Position numbers and translations under genes: made by a program. DNA of 64,000 nt from Paenibacillus sp. LS1 (lineage in GTDB: Bacteria > Bacillota > Bacilli > Paenibacillales > Paenibacillaceae), in the NCBI RefSeq assembly GCF_026013365.1, contig NZ_JAPDOE010000017.1, positions 1 through 64,000 of the forward strand. The letters are read 5' to 3'. The notes beneath the pieces are model-generated. The model was not told the DNA's origin. It saw nothing but the letters and a program-made list of their open reading frames with translations, and searched no databases. Of the stretch, positions 27,610-36,005 are shown piece after piece (position 1 is the stretch's first letter; every line of letters begins with the position of its first letter).

Positions 27610-29062
27610 CCTAGAGTCCCATGAAGCACTGCTTATCTCACTACAGCAGATGTTCCAGCCTTGTGCCGACGTTGTTGTCCAATCCTACTCCGTTGGTAAT
27701 CATCATCCGATTGTGCCTGTTATCATGTTATATTGTGAAGGTTTGACCGACATTCAGCAGATTAACAAGTTCATTGTACCTCGTCTTGAACAAAATGAAA
27801 TAAACGTCAATATTCCCTTACCTGCAGAACTGAGGCTCGTATTGAATCCAATTCAGGATATTACAAATATACCTGATATCAATCAACTCTTGTTCAGTGG
27901 ACAGCTCATACTGCTCTTCGGTAAAGGTGACCCCGCCTACAGCATGGATATCGCTTCAATCCCGGGCCGTTCTCCGGAAGAATCGGCGATTGAAACCTCC
28001 GTGAAGGGACCACGTGACGGGTTCACCGAAGAACTCAGTACCAATATCGCACTGATCCGCAAACGAATGAAGACAGACTCGATGTGTTACGAAAAGTTTG
28101 TGAAAGGAAAACGATCACAAACGTCTATTGCGTTATTGTACATTGATGACATCATTAACCCTGACATTCTGAGCGAAGCCCGTAAAAATCTGGATCAGAT
28201 CGACATTGATGGCGTGATCGGAACGTCTCTTATGGAGAGAAGTATCATGGGTGAAATGAAAAGTATTTTTCCGCTTACGGACAGCACAGAACGTCCGGAT
28301 TATGTGGTAGATTCTCTGCTTAACGGGCGCTTTGCCGTCTTGTTTGATGGATCTCCGATCGCTACAATCGCACCCACCACCTTATTTAACCAACTCAAGT
28401 CACCGGAGGATGAAAGTACCCCTTTCTTTATCGTCACCTTTGAACGGATTCTGCGCATTGCCGGATTGCTGATTGCCTGTTTTTTTCCGGCCTTCTTTAT
28501 TGGTTTAACCAGCTTCAATGTGGAACAGATTCCACTACCTCTCTTGGCAACCATCGCAGGCACTCGCATCGGTCTGCCCATGCCGGTTACACTGGAAGCT
28601 TTTCTGATGATCTTCATGTTCGAACTGTTTAACGAAGCGGGACGCAGGCTCCCCAGGGCTTTAGGTCAGACAGTCAGCGTTGTTGGAGGGCTAATTATCG
28701 GGGACGCTGCCATCCGCGCAGGCATTACATCTCCGACCATTATTGTGACTGTTGCGATCTCCGTGATCTCCAGCTATATCCTGGTGAACTCCGTTCTAAG
28801 CGGCGTTACCTCCCAGATTCGAATCTATATGCTTCTGGCCTCTTCCGTTCTCGGATTATACGGGTTCATGATCGGGCTATTTGCGCTAATTGTGCATCTG
28901 GTTTCTCTGGAATGTTATGGTGTGTCCTATCTGTCGCCCGTGTCCCCATTTATTCGGGGAGATTTCTCCCATTCAGTTTCCATGTTGCCTTCCACACGTC
29001 GCAAAAAACGGCCAGCGTCCCTTCATACGGAGGACTCCACTCGAAGAGGAGGAGACTCATGA
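27590..29062 (+). CDS. Spore germinant receptor A subunit of the second ger operon
   Basis: A 490-residue GerA/GerKA protein. The hydrophilic N-terminal domain carries the family signature SVKGPRDGFTEELSTNIALI near residue 135, then NGRFAVLFDGSPIATIAPTT near 245; membrane helices span about 280-460, and a basic tail follows. AGAGGAGG nine bases before the ATG at 27590 fixes the start inside the end of the B gene; the longer open frame upstream is gerB in another phase. It overlaps the C gene by 4 bp. Confidence 0.94.
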   Translation: MEHTRINLESHEALLISLQQMFQPCADVVVQSYSVGNHHPIVPVIMLYCEGLTDIQQINKFIVPRLEQNEINVNIPLPAELRLVLNPIQDITNIPDINQLLFSGQLILLFGKGDPAYSMDIASIPGRSPEESAIETSVKGPRDGFTEELSTNIALIRKRMKTDSMCYEKFVKGKRSQTSIALLYIDDIINPDILSEARKNLDQIDIDGVIGTSLMERSIMGEMKSIFPLTDSTERPDYVVDSLLNGRFAVLFDGSPIATIAPTTLFNQLKSPEDESTPFFIVTFERILRIAGLLIACFFPAFFIGLTSFNVEQIPLPLLATIAGTRIGLPMPVTLEAFLMIFMFELFNEAGRRLPRALGQTVSVVGGLIIGDAAIRAGITSPTIIVTVAISVISSYILVNSVLSGVTSQIRIYMLLASSVLGLYGFMIGLFALIVHLVSLECYGVSYLSPVSPFIRGDFSHSVSMLPSTRRKKRPASLHTEDSTRRGGDS

Positions 29063-30255
29063 AGTGCTTTCTACCGGTAATATGTTGGAGCAAAAAAATT
29101 GGACTCCCTCTGATCGCCTGTACGCTGACCTTTCTATTGTCAGGATGTTGGGATTCGAAGGAAGTGCAAAGTATCAACTTTATCACGGCATTGGGCATTG
29201 ATTATGTGAAGGACCACTATGTGGCCTATGCGCAAATGATTGATTTTTCGAGCATTGCCAAACAGGAAGGGCCCACGCCTAGGGAAGAAAGTGACATCTG
29301 GATCGGCCAGGGTGAAGGCACAACCATAAATATGGCGGTAAATGACTTGTATCGCAGCTCGCAGCAGCAGACCTTGTGGACACATGTGAAAGCGATCGTA
29401 TTAACCCAAAATGCAATGGATGGACATCTACAAGATATCTTCGACACCCTCCTGCATTCCGGCCAGCTTCGTTACACCCCTTGGATCTATGGGACAGAAG
29501 ACGATATGAAGGATCTGCTCTCTTCCTCCGCTCTCCTGAATCAGTCGGCACAGACCATTGAATTGTTTGAGCCCATGAAGCTGTACAGGCAATATTCTGC
29601 GTTCGAACCCATTCGGTTGCATCAGTTGCTGGATGGATTTCGCGAGCCTGCCTCGACGATTCTTGTCCCATCGGTTACCAATATTAATCGGACATGGACC
29701 TATCAGGATAAGAAGCCTTCACTTGTTCAGATGAATGGATTCTATGTCATCACCAGTGGGCAAAATCAAGGGAAAGTAGATGCCGAGAAGGCCACTGGAG
29801 CAAGGTACGTTAACTATGACAAAGTCTATCAGTATCCTCTATACGTTCATCAGGATAATGAAAAGGTACCCTGTCTGTCTCTTATGCTTCGCAACCCACG
29901 CACGATCATGCGAGCCAGGAAGGACGGGAATGGAGTACGGTTTGACCTGACTACGACTGTAAAGGGCACTATCATTGAAGATCATGGTAAACCACGGCCT
30001 GTCCGTACAATGGAACAAGAAGCGGAGCGGCAAATACAGAGCGAGATTCGCAGTACCTTTCAACAAACACAATCCATGAAAATCGACACCTATGGTCTGG
30101 TCGAACACTTGTATCGATACAACTATAAGTTATGGGGTGACCATGCCAACAACCGCGATAACCCACTAGAACAGTTCAAGCTCGGAACCGTGGACGTTCA
30201 AGTGAACATCCTTAATGCGAATACCTACAAATACAATCCATCCTCAGAAAAGTAA
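29059..30255 (+). CDS. Spore germinant receptor C subunit of the second ger operon, lipoprotein
   Basis: A 398-residue GerC-family lipoprotein. The signal peptide ends in LLSGC (Cys near residue 30) and continues WDSKEVQSINFITALGIDYV, the usual N-terminal motif. The start ATG overlaps the A stop (ATGA) and has GAGGAGGAG upstream, ruling out the longer frame. The segment NLDRS-like C-terminal domain spacing is normal, ending with a short hydrophilic tail. Compared with the first operon there is no small D-like gene. A terminator begins directly at the stop codon. Confidence 0.93.
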   Translation: MKCFLPVICWSKKIGLPLIACTLTFLLSGCWDSKEVQSINFITALGIDYVKDHYVAYAQMIDFSSIAKQEGPTPREESDIWIGQGEGTTINMAVNDLYRSSQQQTLWTHVKAIVLTQNAMDGHLQDIFDTLLHSGQLRYTPWIYGTEDDMKDLLSSSALLNQSAQTIELFEPMKLYRQYSAFEPIRLHQLLDGFREPASTILVPSVTNINRTWTYQDKKPSLVQMNGFYVITSGQNQGKVDAEKATGARYVNYDKVYQYPLYVHQDNEKVPCLSLMLRNPRTIMRARKDGNGVRFDLTTTVKGTIIEDHGKPRPVRTMEQEAERQIQSEIRSTFQQTQSMKIDTYGLVEHLYRYNYKLWGDHANNRDNPLEQFKLGTVDVQVNILNANTYKYNPSSEK

Positions 30256-30297
30256 AGACGGCTCCGTTGCCCTTATCACTCAGGGCTGGAACCGTCT
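30256..30297. terminator. Bidirectional terminator after the second ger operon
   Basis: AGACGG...CCGTCT with an inner GCCCT/AGGGC stem starts at the gerC stop. Minus-strand tail TCTTTACTTTTC would also stop the ASRT-family gene. Confidence 0.75.
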
Positions 30298-30324
30298 ATT
30301 TGCATTCTTATTAGCTACTGTCAT

Positions 30325-30741
30325 CTATGCGATGGGAAAAGCAATTACGCTCATTAACGCCAATTCAGGCTGGGTCGTATCCAGACGACTGTACTGCACA
30401 ATGACCGGAACGTTACTGGATACCGTTATTGCATAAGGTACGCCTGCTGGAATATGTTGACCATCGCTGTGTAGCGATGCTGTACGAATATGCTTCGTTC
30501 TTCGACCGGGCACTGTAGCCACAATCTCTTCCAAGGGTTCTCGATCTTCAAAGAAAATCGTGATCTGCAGCTCCGCATCCACTGTGCCCGTATTGAGTAC
30601 ACAGATGCTCTCATGACTCTCCAGTGTGCCGCTGCTCTCCGGCGGGATGTAGCCATCGGGGATGACCCAATAGGTATGGCCTTTCGCCTTGTGCTCTCCG
30701 ATGAAATCGGAAGCATCTTTTTGGTTTGGTTCAAGTGTCAT
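30325..30741 (-). CDS. ASRT-family protein (Anabaena sensory rhodopsin transducer fold)
   Basis: A 138-residue soluble beta-rich protein. The pattern YWVIPDGYIPP...ESHESICVLNTG near residues 24-52, then FFEDREPLEE and PAGVPYAITVSSNVPVIVQYSRLDT matches the ASRT family (PF07100), small tetrameric proteins first known as the transducer of a cyanobacterial rhodopsin but found in many sugar-utilisation loci, where a carbohydrate-binding role has been proposed. There is no rhodopsin gene here; the gene follows an acetylesterase and sugar ABC genes, pointing to a saccharide-related role. AAAGGAGCACCTT precedes the ATG. Confidence 0.8.
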   Translation of the reverse strand: MTLEPNQKDASDFIGEHKAKGHTYWVIPDGYIPPESSGTLESHESICVLNTGTVDAELQITIFFEDREPLEEIVATVPGRRTKHIRTASLHSDGQHIPAGVPYAITVSSNVPVIVQYSRLDTTQPELALMSVIAFPIA

Positions 30742-30789
30742 AAGGTGCTCCTTTCGTCATGCAATAATTAGATTAAAAACGTGGGGGTG

Positions 30790-31051
30790 CTCGCGGGGCA
30801 GTCGCTTCGGCGGGCAGATCGGGCTGTGGACCGCTGTTGGCTCGGGATTTCTATTCATTCCCCCATAGCAGGGGAAATCCCGCTCCAAAGGCGGACGCTT
30901 CGCTCCCTCTACCCGATTCCGCCCTCCTCCGCTGCTACGCTCGCCTGTTTTTTAAAAGATTATTGCCTTCGCTCTTTCGCTGGGCAACTTTGCTGGCTCG
31001 TTACTTCGTTTAACTGGCTACATCTTTTAAGACCTTCTAAACCCTGAATAA
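30790..31051. repeat. GC-rich intergenic repeat, copy 1 (262-bp tandem unit)
   Basis: First of two direct copies about 262 bp apart. Landmarks are CTCGCGG..CAG at the left end, GGGATTTC pairing with GAAATCCC around a CCCC/GGGG core (30844-30881), CGGACGCTTCGCTCCCTC, and CGCTGCTACGCTCGCCTG followed by TTTTTTAAAA. The open frames across it have no ribosome binding sites and are not conserved in phase between copies. This looks like a dispersed non-coding element rather than a gene. Confidence 0.75.
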
Positions 31052-31293
31052 CTCGCGGTGCAGACGCTTCTGCGGGCGGATCGGGCTGCGGGCCGCTGTT
31101 GGCTCGGGATTTCTATTCAATTCCCCCTCAGCAGGGGAAATCCCGCTCCAAAGGCGGACGCTTCGCTCCCTCTACCCGATTCCGCCCTCCTCCGCTGCTA
31201 CGCTCGCCTGTTTTTTAAAAAATCATTGCCGCCGCTACTCGCTGGGCAACTTTGTTTCGCTCGTCACTTTGTTTAACTTGCTTAATAATTAAG
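31052..31293. repeat. GC-rich intergenic repeat, copy 2
   Basis: Second copy, nearly identical to copy 1 from TCGGGCTG to TTTTTTAAAA (about 150 bp with only a few changes) and more diverged towards the right end (CGCTGGGCAACTTTG is shared). The hairpin GGGATTTC / GAAATCCC is conserved, with loop changes only. It separates the acetylesterase gene from the ASRT gene; together the copies fill the 560-bp gap. Confidence 0.75.
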
Positions 31294-31302
31294 GACATGA
31301 GC

Positions 31303-32544
31303 TTACCGCAGATACATCTGCAACGGTTGTAATTGCAACTCACGGATGGCTTCTGCCACTTGCTGGGCAAGGCGGCGGGCGCCGCGTTCCTGAAAGTGTG
31401 TGTTATCCTCCACGCCTGACGGGAAGGCCACATATTCTCCTGGCAGCCCCCACATAAAGTCTTCCTTACTGCCTTCCACGCCCGCCTGCTCGAACAGAAG
31501 ACGGCTGCGCTCCGCCAGATCGATCAGCGGAACATCTTCCTCTTCCGCCAGCTCACGCACGGCGATAATGTAATCGCCGTGCGTATCGGTCAATATACCG
31601 TCGTCCGCGAAATAGCGCCGATGCACTGGGGTCACGAGCACTGGACGAGCCTTGGCTTCGCGGGCAGCATCGATATACTTTTTCAAATATTCCTTATATG
31701 TTATGAATGGGTCGGTCCCACGTTCAGGGTCCGGCTTCTCATCGTTATGTCCAAATTGAATAAACAAAAAATCTTCCGGCTTGATTCGCTCCATAATGGC
31801 GCTGAGTCTGCCTTCATTGATAAAACTGCGGGAACTGCGGCCTGACTGGGCGTGATTATCCACTGCCACATCATGTTTGAACTGCGCAGGCAACAGCTGG
31901 CCCCAACCACAATACGGATATCCACTTTCCGGTTGATCTGTTACGGTTGAATCCCCGGCAAGAAATACAGTCATGGTCTGATTCGCAAGAGTAATCTCCA
32001 AAGCATTAATTCTCGGTGCAGGACCGGAAAATGACAGACGAAGTCTGCCGCCGCGAACAACGACCGAGAATCTCACCTCTGCAAATTGCCCGGGAAGTGT
32101 ACGAATGGTTGGCAGTACAAGCCTTCCTTCACCCGCTTTCACGTGGGTCACTGTCTCAGCCAATTGATCACCTGCAACAAGTAAAACTTGATAGGTTCCA
32201 TCGGGAACATCCACGATGAAAGATGCTTTGAGTGGAATACAGAAGCTTGAACGCAATCGGGCAGACATGGTTGTCTGCCCCGAATTGGTATGATGTTGTC
32301 TCGTGGAATTCGGCTCATCGTCATCTCCGATGCGTTGTTTCTCATACACCAGAGAACCTGCTTCGAATCCGTATCCTCCACGTTCCTCATATGCGGTTGT
32401 TGCAGTTACTTTAAGATAATCCCCTGTCTCATCTGCTCTTCCCGAGTCCGGTCCAAAGTTAAACTTCCAGCTGGTCACGGACACTGCCTGGCCCTCTGCC
32501 GCTGCCTCCATGGCAACGGCCTGACTACCCTGAGCTTTATTCAA
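31303..32544 (-). CDS. Rhamnogalacturonan acetylesterase-like SGNH hydrolase
   Basis: A 413-residue protein. The N-terminal part (about 20-190) is a beta-sandwich resembling carbohydrate-binding modules, starting WKFNFGPDSGRADETGDYLK. The SGNH hydrolase domain follows with block I FLAGDSTVTD (Ser near 200), block II AQSGRSSRSF, block III FGHNDEK and block V DNTHFQERGA (Asp/His). This block set is that of RhgT/YesT-type enzymes removing acetyl groups from rhamnogalacturonan I. No signal peptide is present, so it probably acts on imported oligosaccharides. The start is TTG with AAGGAGG ten bases upstream. It follows the ABC permease genes, supporting pectin use. Confidence 0.88.
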   Translation of the reverse strand: MNKAQGSQAVAMEAAAEGQAVSVTSWKFNFGPDSGRADETGDYLKVTATTAYEERGGYGFEAGSLVYEKQRIGDDDEPNSTRQHHTNSGQTTMSARLRSSFCIPLKASFIVDVPDGTYQVLLVAGDQLAETVTHVKAGEGRLVLPTIRTLPGQFAEVRFSVVVRGGRLRLSFSGPAPRINALEITLANQTMTVFLAGDSTVTDQPESGYPYCGWGQLLPAQFKHDVAVDNHAQSGRSSRSFINEGRLSAIMERIKPEDFLFIQFGHNDEKPDPERGTDPFITYKEYLKKYIDAAREAKARPVLVTPVHRRYFADDGILTDTHGDYIIAVRELAEEEDVPLIDLAERSRLLFEQAGVEGSKEDFMWGLPGEYVAFPSGVEDNTHFQERGARRLAQQVAEAIRELQLQPLQMYLR

Positions 32545-32614
32545 AAGCGATAACCTCCTTGGTTAACTTTCGTAAACGTTCATTCGGGCGAAGATATGAT
32601 ACAGTGAATCCTGC

Positions 32615-33454
32615 TTATCCTTTCAATCCACTGGTGCTCATCCCTTGAACAATTTGTTTCTGGAAGATGAAGAACACCGCTACAACCGGAACCAGACTGA
32701 CGATGGACATGGCGAACATCGCGCCCCAGTTGGAAGCTGATTCGCTATCCAGGAACATTTTCAATGCCATCGACACGGTGTATTTATCAGGCGAGTTCAG
32801 GTACAATACCGGACCGAGCAGATCCTCCCATCTCCAGTAGAAGGAGAAGATCGCTGCTGTTGCCAGAGAAGACTTGATCAGTGGCATAATAATCTGAATG
32901 TACAATCTGAACTTGTTACATCCGTCGATGGTTGCAGCCTCATCCAACTCCTTCGGAATCGTTCGAATGAACTGTACCATCAGGAAGATGAAGAACGGCA
33001 TTCCGAAGAATGTAGGGACAACGATTGGCAGAATGGTATTTAACCAGCCCAGCTTCGTAAAGATAATGTATTGAGGGACTAATACCACGTCATGTGGCAA
33101 CATTAGTGTTAACATCATCAAGGAGAACCAGAATGTGCGTCCCTTGAAGTTAAGTCTGGCAAAACCGAAAGCGATCAGCGATGATGATATCACGGCACCA
33201 ATGGTAGAAATAACCACGATAACAAGTGAATTGGTGATGTAATCCATGAACGGTCTTCCCGCGGTTCCTTTCCAACCATCCACATAGTTACTCCAGATCC
33301 ACTCGGTAGGGAACAGGGTATCCGCAGTGACGAAGATTGTACGGCTTTCCTTGAATGAACTGAAGAGCATCCAAAGTACGGGATACAACATCAGGAGGGC
33401 AAGCGCTGCAACGAACAGGTGATAAATGGGCCATTTTACATTTCTCCAAACCAT
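32615..33454 (-). CDS. Carbohydrate ABC transporter permease, MalG type (CUT1)
   Basis: A 279-residue permease with six helices. The EAA loop is in [23 protein letters not shown] split around residue 195 (conserved EAAxIDG). It begins [14 protein letters not shown] after a 2-bp gap from the partner permease. With it and the binding protein it forms a CUT1 importer for oligosaccharides; no ATPase gene is nearby, so the shared ATPase MsmX (encoded elsewhere in Bacillales) is presumably used. The upstream two-component system and downstream acetylesterase suggest rhamnogalacturonan oligosaccharides. Confidence 0.93.
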   Translation of the reverse strand: MVWRNVKWPIYHLFVAALALLMLYPVLWMLFSSFKESRTIFVTADTLFPTEWIWSNYVDGWKGTAGRPFMDYITNSLVIVVISTIGAVISSSLIAFGFARLNFKGRTFWFSLMMLTLMLPHDVVLVPQYIIFTKLGWLNTILPIVVPTFFGMPFFIFLMVQFIRTIPKELDEAATIDGCNKFRLYIQIIMPLIKSSLATAAIFSFYWRWEDLLGPVLYLNSPDKYTVSMALKMFLDSESASNWGAMFAMSIVSLVPVVAVFFIFQKQIVQGMSTSGLKG

Positions 33455-33456
33455 CG

Positions 33457-34359
33457 TTACTTCCCTCCTTCAGATTCATAGAACACCCAGTACTTGGATG
33501 TTAAGAATACTGCTACTGTAAGTCCACCAATCATAAGAAGCATGATCCAGGCCATGGCCGAAGCATAACCCATGTTGTTAAACATAAATGCCTGACGGAA
33601 CAGATACAGAGAGTACAGCATGGTACCATCCATTGGACCGCCTTCTCCTTTGGAGATAATGTAGGCTGGTACGAACGTCATGAATGCACCAATCGTTTGC
33701 ATAATCATATTGAATAGAACGATCGGGCTAAGGAGCGGCAAGGTAATGCTGAAAAATTTTCGAACAGGATTCGCACCATCTACACCTGCTGCCTCGTACA
33801 TCTCCGTGGGGATATTCTTGAGACCAGCCAGGAAGATCAGCATGGACGAACCGAACTGCCACACAGACAGTGAGATAAGCATAACCAGGGACGCATTCGG
33901 GTCACCAAACCAGCTGATAGGCCCGATCCCAATTGCCGTTAAAGCACTGTTGATAACACCCTCATTACTGAAGAGGTTACGCCACATAATGGATACGGCC
34001 ACACTACCACCGATAATGGATGGAAGGTAATACAGTGTCCGGTACGTTCCAATCATACGAGAGCCAGTGTTCAGGACCATCGCTACGAAGAGGGCAAAGA
34101 TCAACCTTAACGGCACCCCTATGAATACATACAGAAACGTGACTTTGACCGAATTCCAGTATTTTGGGTCATCAAAAAACATTTTAGTGTAGTTATCGAG
34201 CCCAATCCACCGCGGAGAAGTGAACAAGTTATAACTCGTGAACGACATGTACAGGGAAACAAACATGGGGATGAGCGTAAAGCCCAGGAAGCCAATTATA
34301 AACGGGCTTATAAACGCATATCCGGTTAAGTTTCTACGTAGCGATGAATACTGCCTCAA
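33457..34359 (-). CDS. Carbohydrate ABC transporter permease, MalF type (CUT1)
   Basis: A 300-residue permease with six helices ([20 protein letters not shown] at the N-terminus). The EAA motif is in [19 protein letters not shown] near residue 195. AGGAGGTACGTTCC lies before the start. Lies between the binding protein gene (141 bp upstream, with a stable hairpin in the gap) and the second permease (2 bp downstream). Confidence 0.93.
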   Translation of the reverse strand: MRQYSSLRRNLTGYAFISPFIIGFLGFTLIPMFVSLYMSFTSYNLFTSPRWIGLDNYTKMFFDDPKYWNSVKVTFLYVFIGVPLRLIFALFVAMVLNTGSRMIGTYRTLYYLPSIIGGSVAVSIMWRNLFSNEGVINSALTAIGIGPISWFGDPNASLVMLISLSVWQFGSSMLIFLAGLKNIPTEMYEAAGVDGANPVRKFFSITLPLLSPIVLFNMIMQTIGAFMTFVPAYIISKGEGGPMDGTMLYSLYLFRQAFMFNNMGYASAMAWIMLLMIGGLTVAVFLTSKYWVFYESEGGK

Positions 34360-34421
34360 TGGAACGTACCTCCTTCATGGATCAGCCTGCTGCCTCAATC
34401 CTTGCTTCGGGTTATCTGGAC

Positions 34422-34459
34422 GGGGAAAGGCCCTCGCATTCGCGAGTAGCCCCATTCCC
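34422..34459 (-). other. Stable hairpin between binding-protein and permease genes
   Basis: On the minus strand GGGAATGGGGCTACTCGC can pair with GCGAGGGCCTTTCCCC around a GAAT loop. Such hairpins after binding-protein genes commonly protect the upstream messenger and reduce readthrough, giving more binding protein than permease. Confidence 0.6.
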
Positions 34460-34500
34460 GACCATCCCTGCAGTGGGACGAGCAAGCCATCATTCAACTG

Positions 34501-35784
34501 TTATTTATTGTTCGCAAGTACAGATTCGGCGTTCTTGCGGAATGTTTCTGCTGCCTGTTCGGGTGTAATTTTGCCAAAGTTCAACTCTTCAACCACATCT
34601 GCCAGAGAAGAGATTACTTCAGGTGAACCAACCGGTGGCGGAGAGCTCATTGGTGAAGCTTTAGGCTCCATGGCTGCTACGAATTCAAAGACCTGTTTCG
34701 TTGCATCACTCAGCTCAGGTGCGATGGCTTCTTTGATTGCTCCTGAGATTGGTACACCACGCTCACCTTTGATCAGTTTGTTGGCTTCCACGTCATTCAC
34801 CCAGAAATCGATGAATTTAGCCGCTTCTTCCTTCACTTTGGAGTTTGACGTTACACCCCAGTACATACTTGGTTGCATATAAAGTCCTTTTTCCATATCC
34901 GGTCCTGGCATTGGCGCGATATCGAGTGGACGGTTCGCTACCTGTTGCAAGGCTACGAACTGGTTGGACCATTGCCACACGCCAATTCCTTTTTCCTTCA
35001 CCAGATCCGATTCCTCAATAATACCTTTGGTTTGGTTAGCTACGTCCGGTGTAGGTGCTGCGCCCTGCTCGATCATGCGGCGCATAAGTCCGAAGAACTC
35101 CACAAACAACTGGTCATCATCATAGCCAAGCCCTGTTCCTTCTGCATTGTATAGCGACAATCCTTTGGTACGCAGGAAGTAGTGGAAGAAAATATCCGGA
35201 GCTACCCCTCCATCCAAATACAGGCCTTTATCTGCGGTTTGTTTACCCAGTGCTTCGTACGATTCCCAAGTCATATTGTCAGGGATTGCATCCACACCTG
35301 CTGTTTTAAGCAATGCCGGATCATATTGGAAGCCCAAAACGTTAACACCGGCAGGTACACCGTATTGTTTACCGTTAATTACACCTGTGCTGATAACATT
35401 CTCGGACACATCGTCCACTTTGATCTGGTTACCCAGATATGGTGCAAGATCCTCAAGCTGACCATTCTGTGCATATTGGCTGATGTAGGAAATATCCATC
35501 TGAACGATGTCAGGCAACTGATTTGCTGCTGCTTGTGGTGCGAGCTTTTTCCAGTAGTCATCAAATGAAGCATATTCCACGTCGATTTTGACATTCGGGT
35601 TTTTCGATTTGTACAGGTCGATGACCTTCTGTGTATATTCATGTCGTGCATCGGAGCCCCACCAAGCGATCCGCAAGGTAACCGATCCATCCGAAGAACC
35701 CTGTTCGTTTCCTCCACCTGAACTACACGCCGCTGTAAAAACGAGCAATGCAGCCATCATCAGGAATATTGCCTTTTTCACCAT
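34501..35784 (-). CDS. Extracellular sugar-binding lipoprotein of the CUT1 ABC transporter
   Basis: A 427-residue family 1 solute-binding protein. The signal peptide ends in FTAACSSGGG, so Cys near residue 20 is lipidated. The mature chain begins VTLRIAWWGSDARHEYTQKV, typical of sugar-binding proteins related to YesO/LplA. It captures an oligosaccharide for the two permeases encoded downstream. GGGGAGATTGGC precedes the ATG. A perfect CcpA cre site lies 60-70 bp upstream, predicting catabolite repression, and the two-component genes further upstream probably activate it. Confidence 0.94.
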   Translation of the reverse strand: MVKKAIFLMMAALLVFTAACSSGGGNEQGSSDGSVTLRIAWWGSDARHEYTQKVIDLYKSKNPNVKIDVEYASFDDYWKKLAPQAAANQLPDIVQMDISYISQYAQNGQLEDLAPYLGNQIKVDDVSENVISTGVINGKQYGVPAGVNVLGFQYDPALLKTAGVDAIPDNMTWESYEALGKQTADKGLYLDGGVAPDIFFHYFLRTKGLSLYNAEGTGLGYDDDQLFVEFFGLMRRMIEQGAAPTPDVANQTKGIIEESDLVKEKGIGVWQWSNQFVALQQVANRPLDIAPMPGPDMEKGLYMQPSMYWGVTSNSKVKEEAAKFIDFWVNDVEANKLIKGERGVPISGAIKEAIAPELSDATKQVFEFVAAMEPKASPMSSPPPVGSPEVISSLADVVEELNFGKITPEQAAETFRKNAESVLANNK

Positions 35785-35840
35785 GCCAATCTCCCCTTTT
35801 ATGTTGATATGGTTGTGTGAAGGAGTTATCCTCTCGTTTC

Positions 35841-35854
35841 TGATAACGCTTTCA
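35841..35854 (-). promoter_or_regulatory. CcpA cre site upstream of the binding-protein gene
   Basis: The minus strand reads TGAAAGCGTTATCA, matching the cre consensus TGWAARCGYTWNCW at all 14 positions. It lies 57 bp before the start codon, where CcpA could block initiation or elongation when preferred sugars are available. Confidence 0.85.
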
Positions 35855-35924
35855 CAAACTTGTTAATGTCATTTTCGCAAATGTACGACCATAGTTGAAT
35901 ACACAAAACCGTCTTGTTGGTTCA

Positions 35925-35972
35925 AAAAACAGAGGAGGACAACAGTCCCCCTCTCGGCGCTGTTCGTCCTCC
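35925..35972 (-). terminator. Terminator after the response regulator gene
   Basis: On the minus strand GGAGGACGAACAG pairs with CTGTTGTCCTCC (one bulge) and is followed by TCTGTTTTTT. It separates the regulator genes from the ABC operon, which therefore has its own promoter. Confidence 0.85.
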
Positions 35973-36005
35973 CCAGACATGAATCACATGATTGGTAGTC
36001 CATTG

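Noticed and set aside
30781-31276. Two 72-88 codon frames inside the tandem repeat
   Set aside because: No ribosome binding sites, different starts and phases in the two copies; better explained as a non-coding repeat.
30790-31293. CRISPR array
   Set aside because: Only two units of about 262 bp with no short repeat-spacer periodicity and no cas genes.
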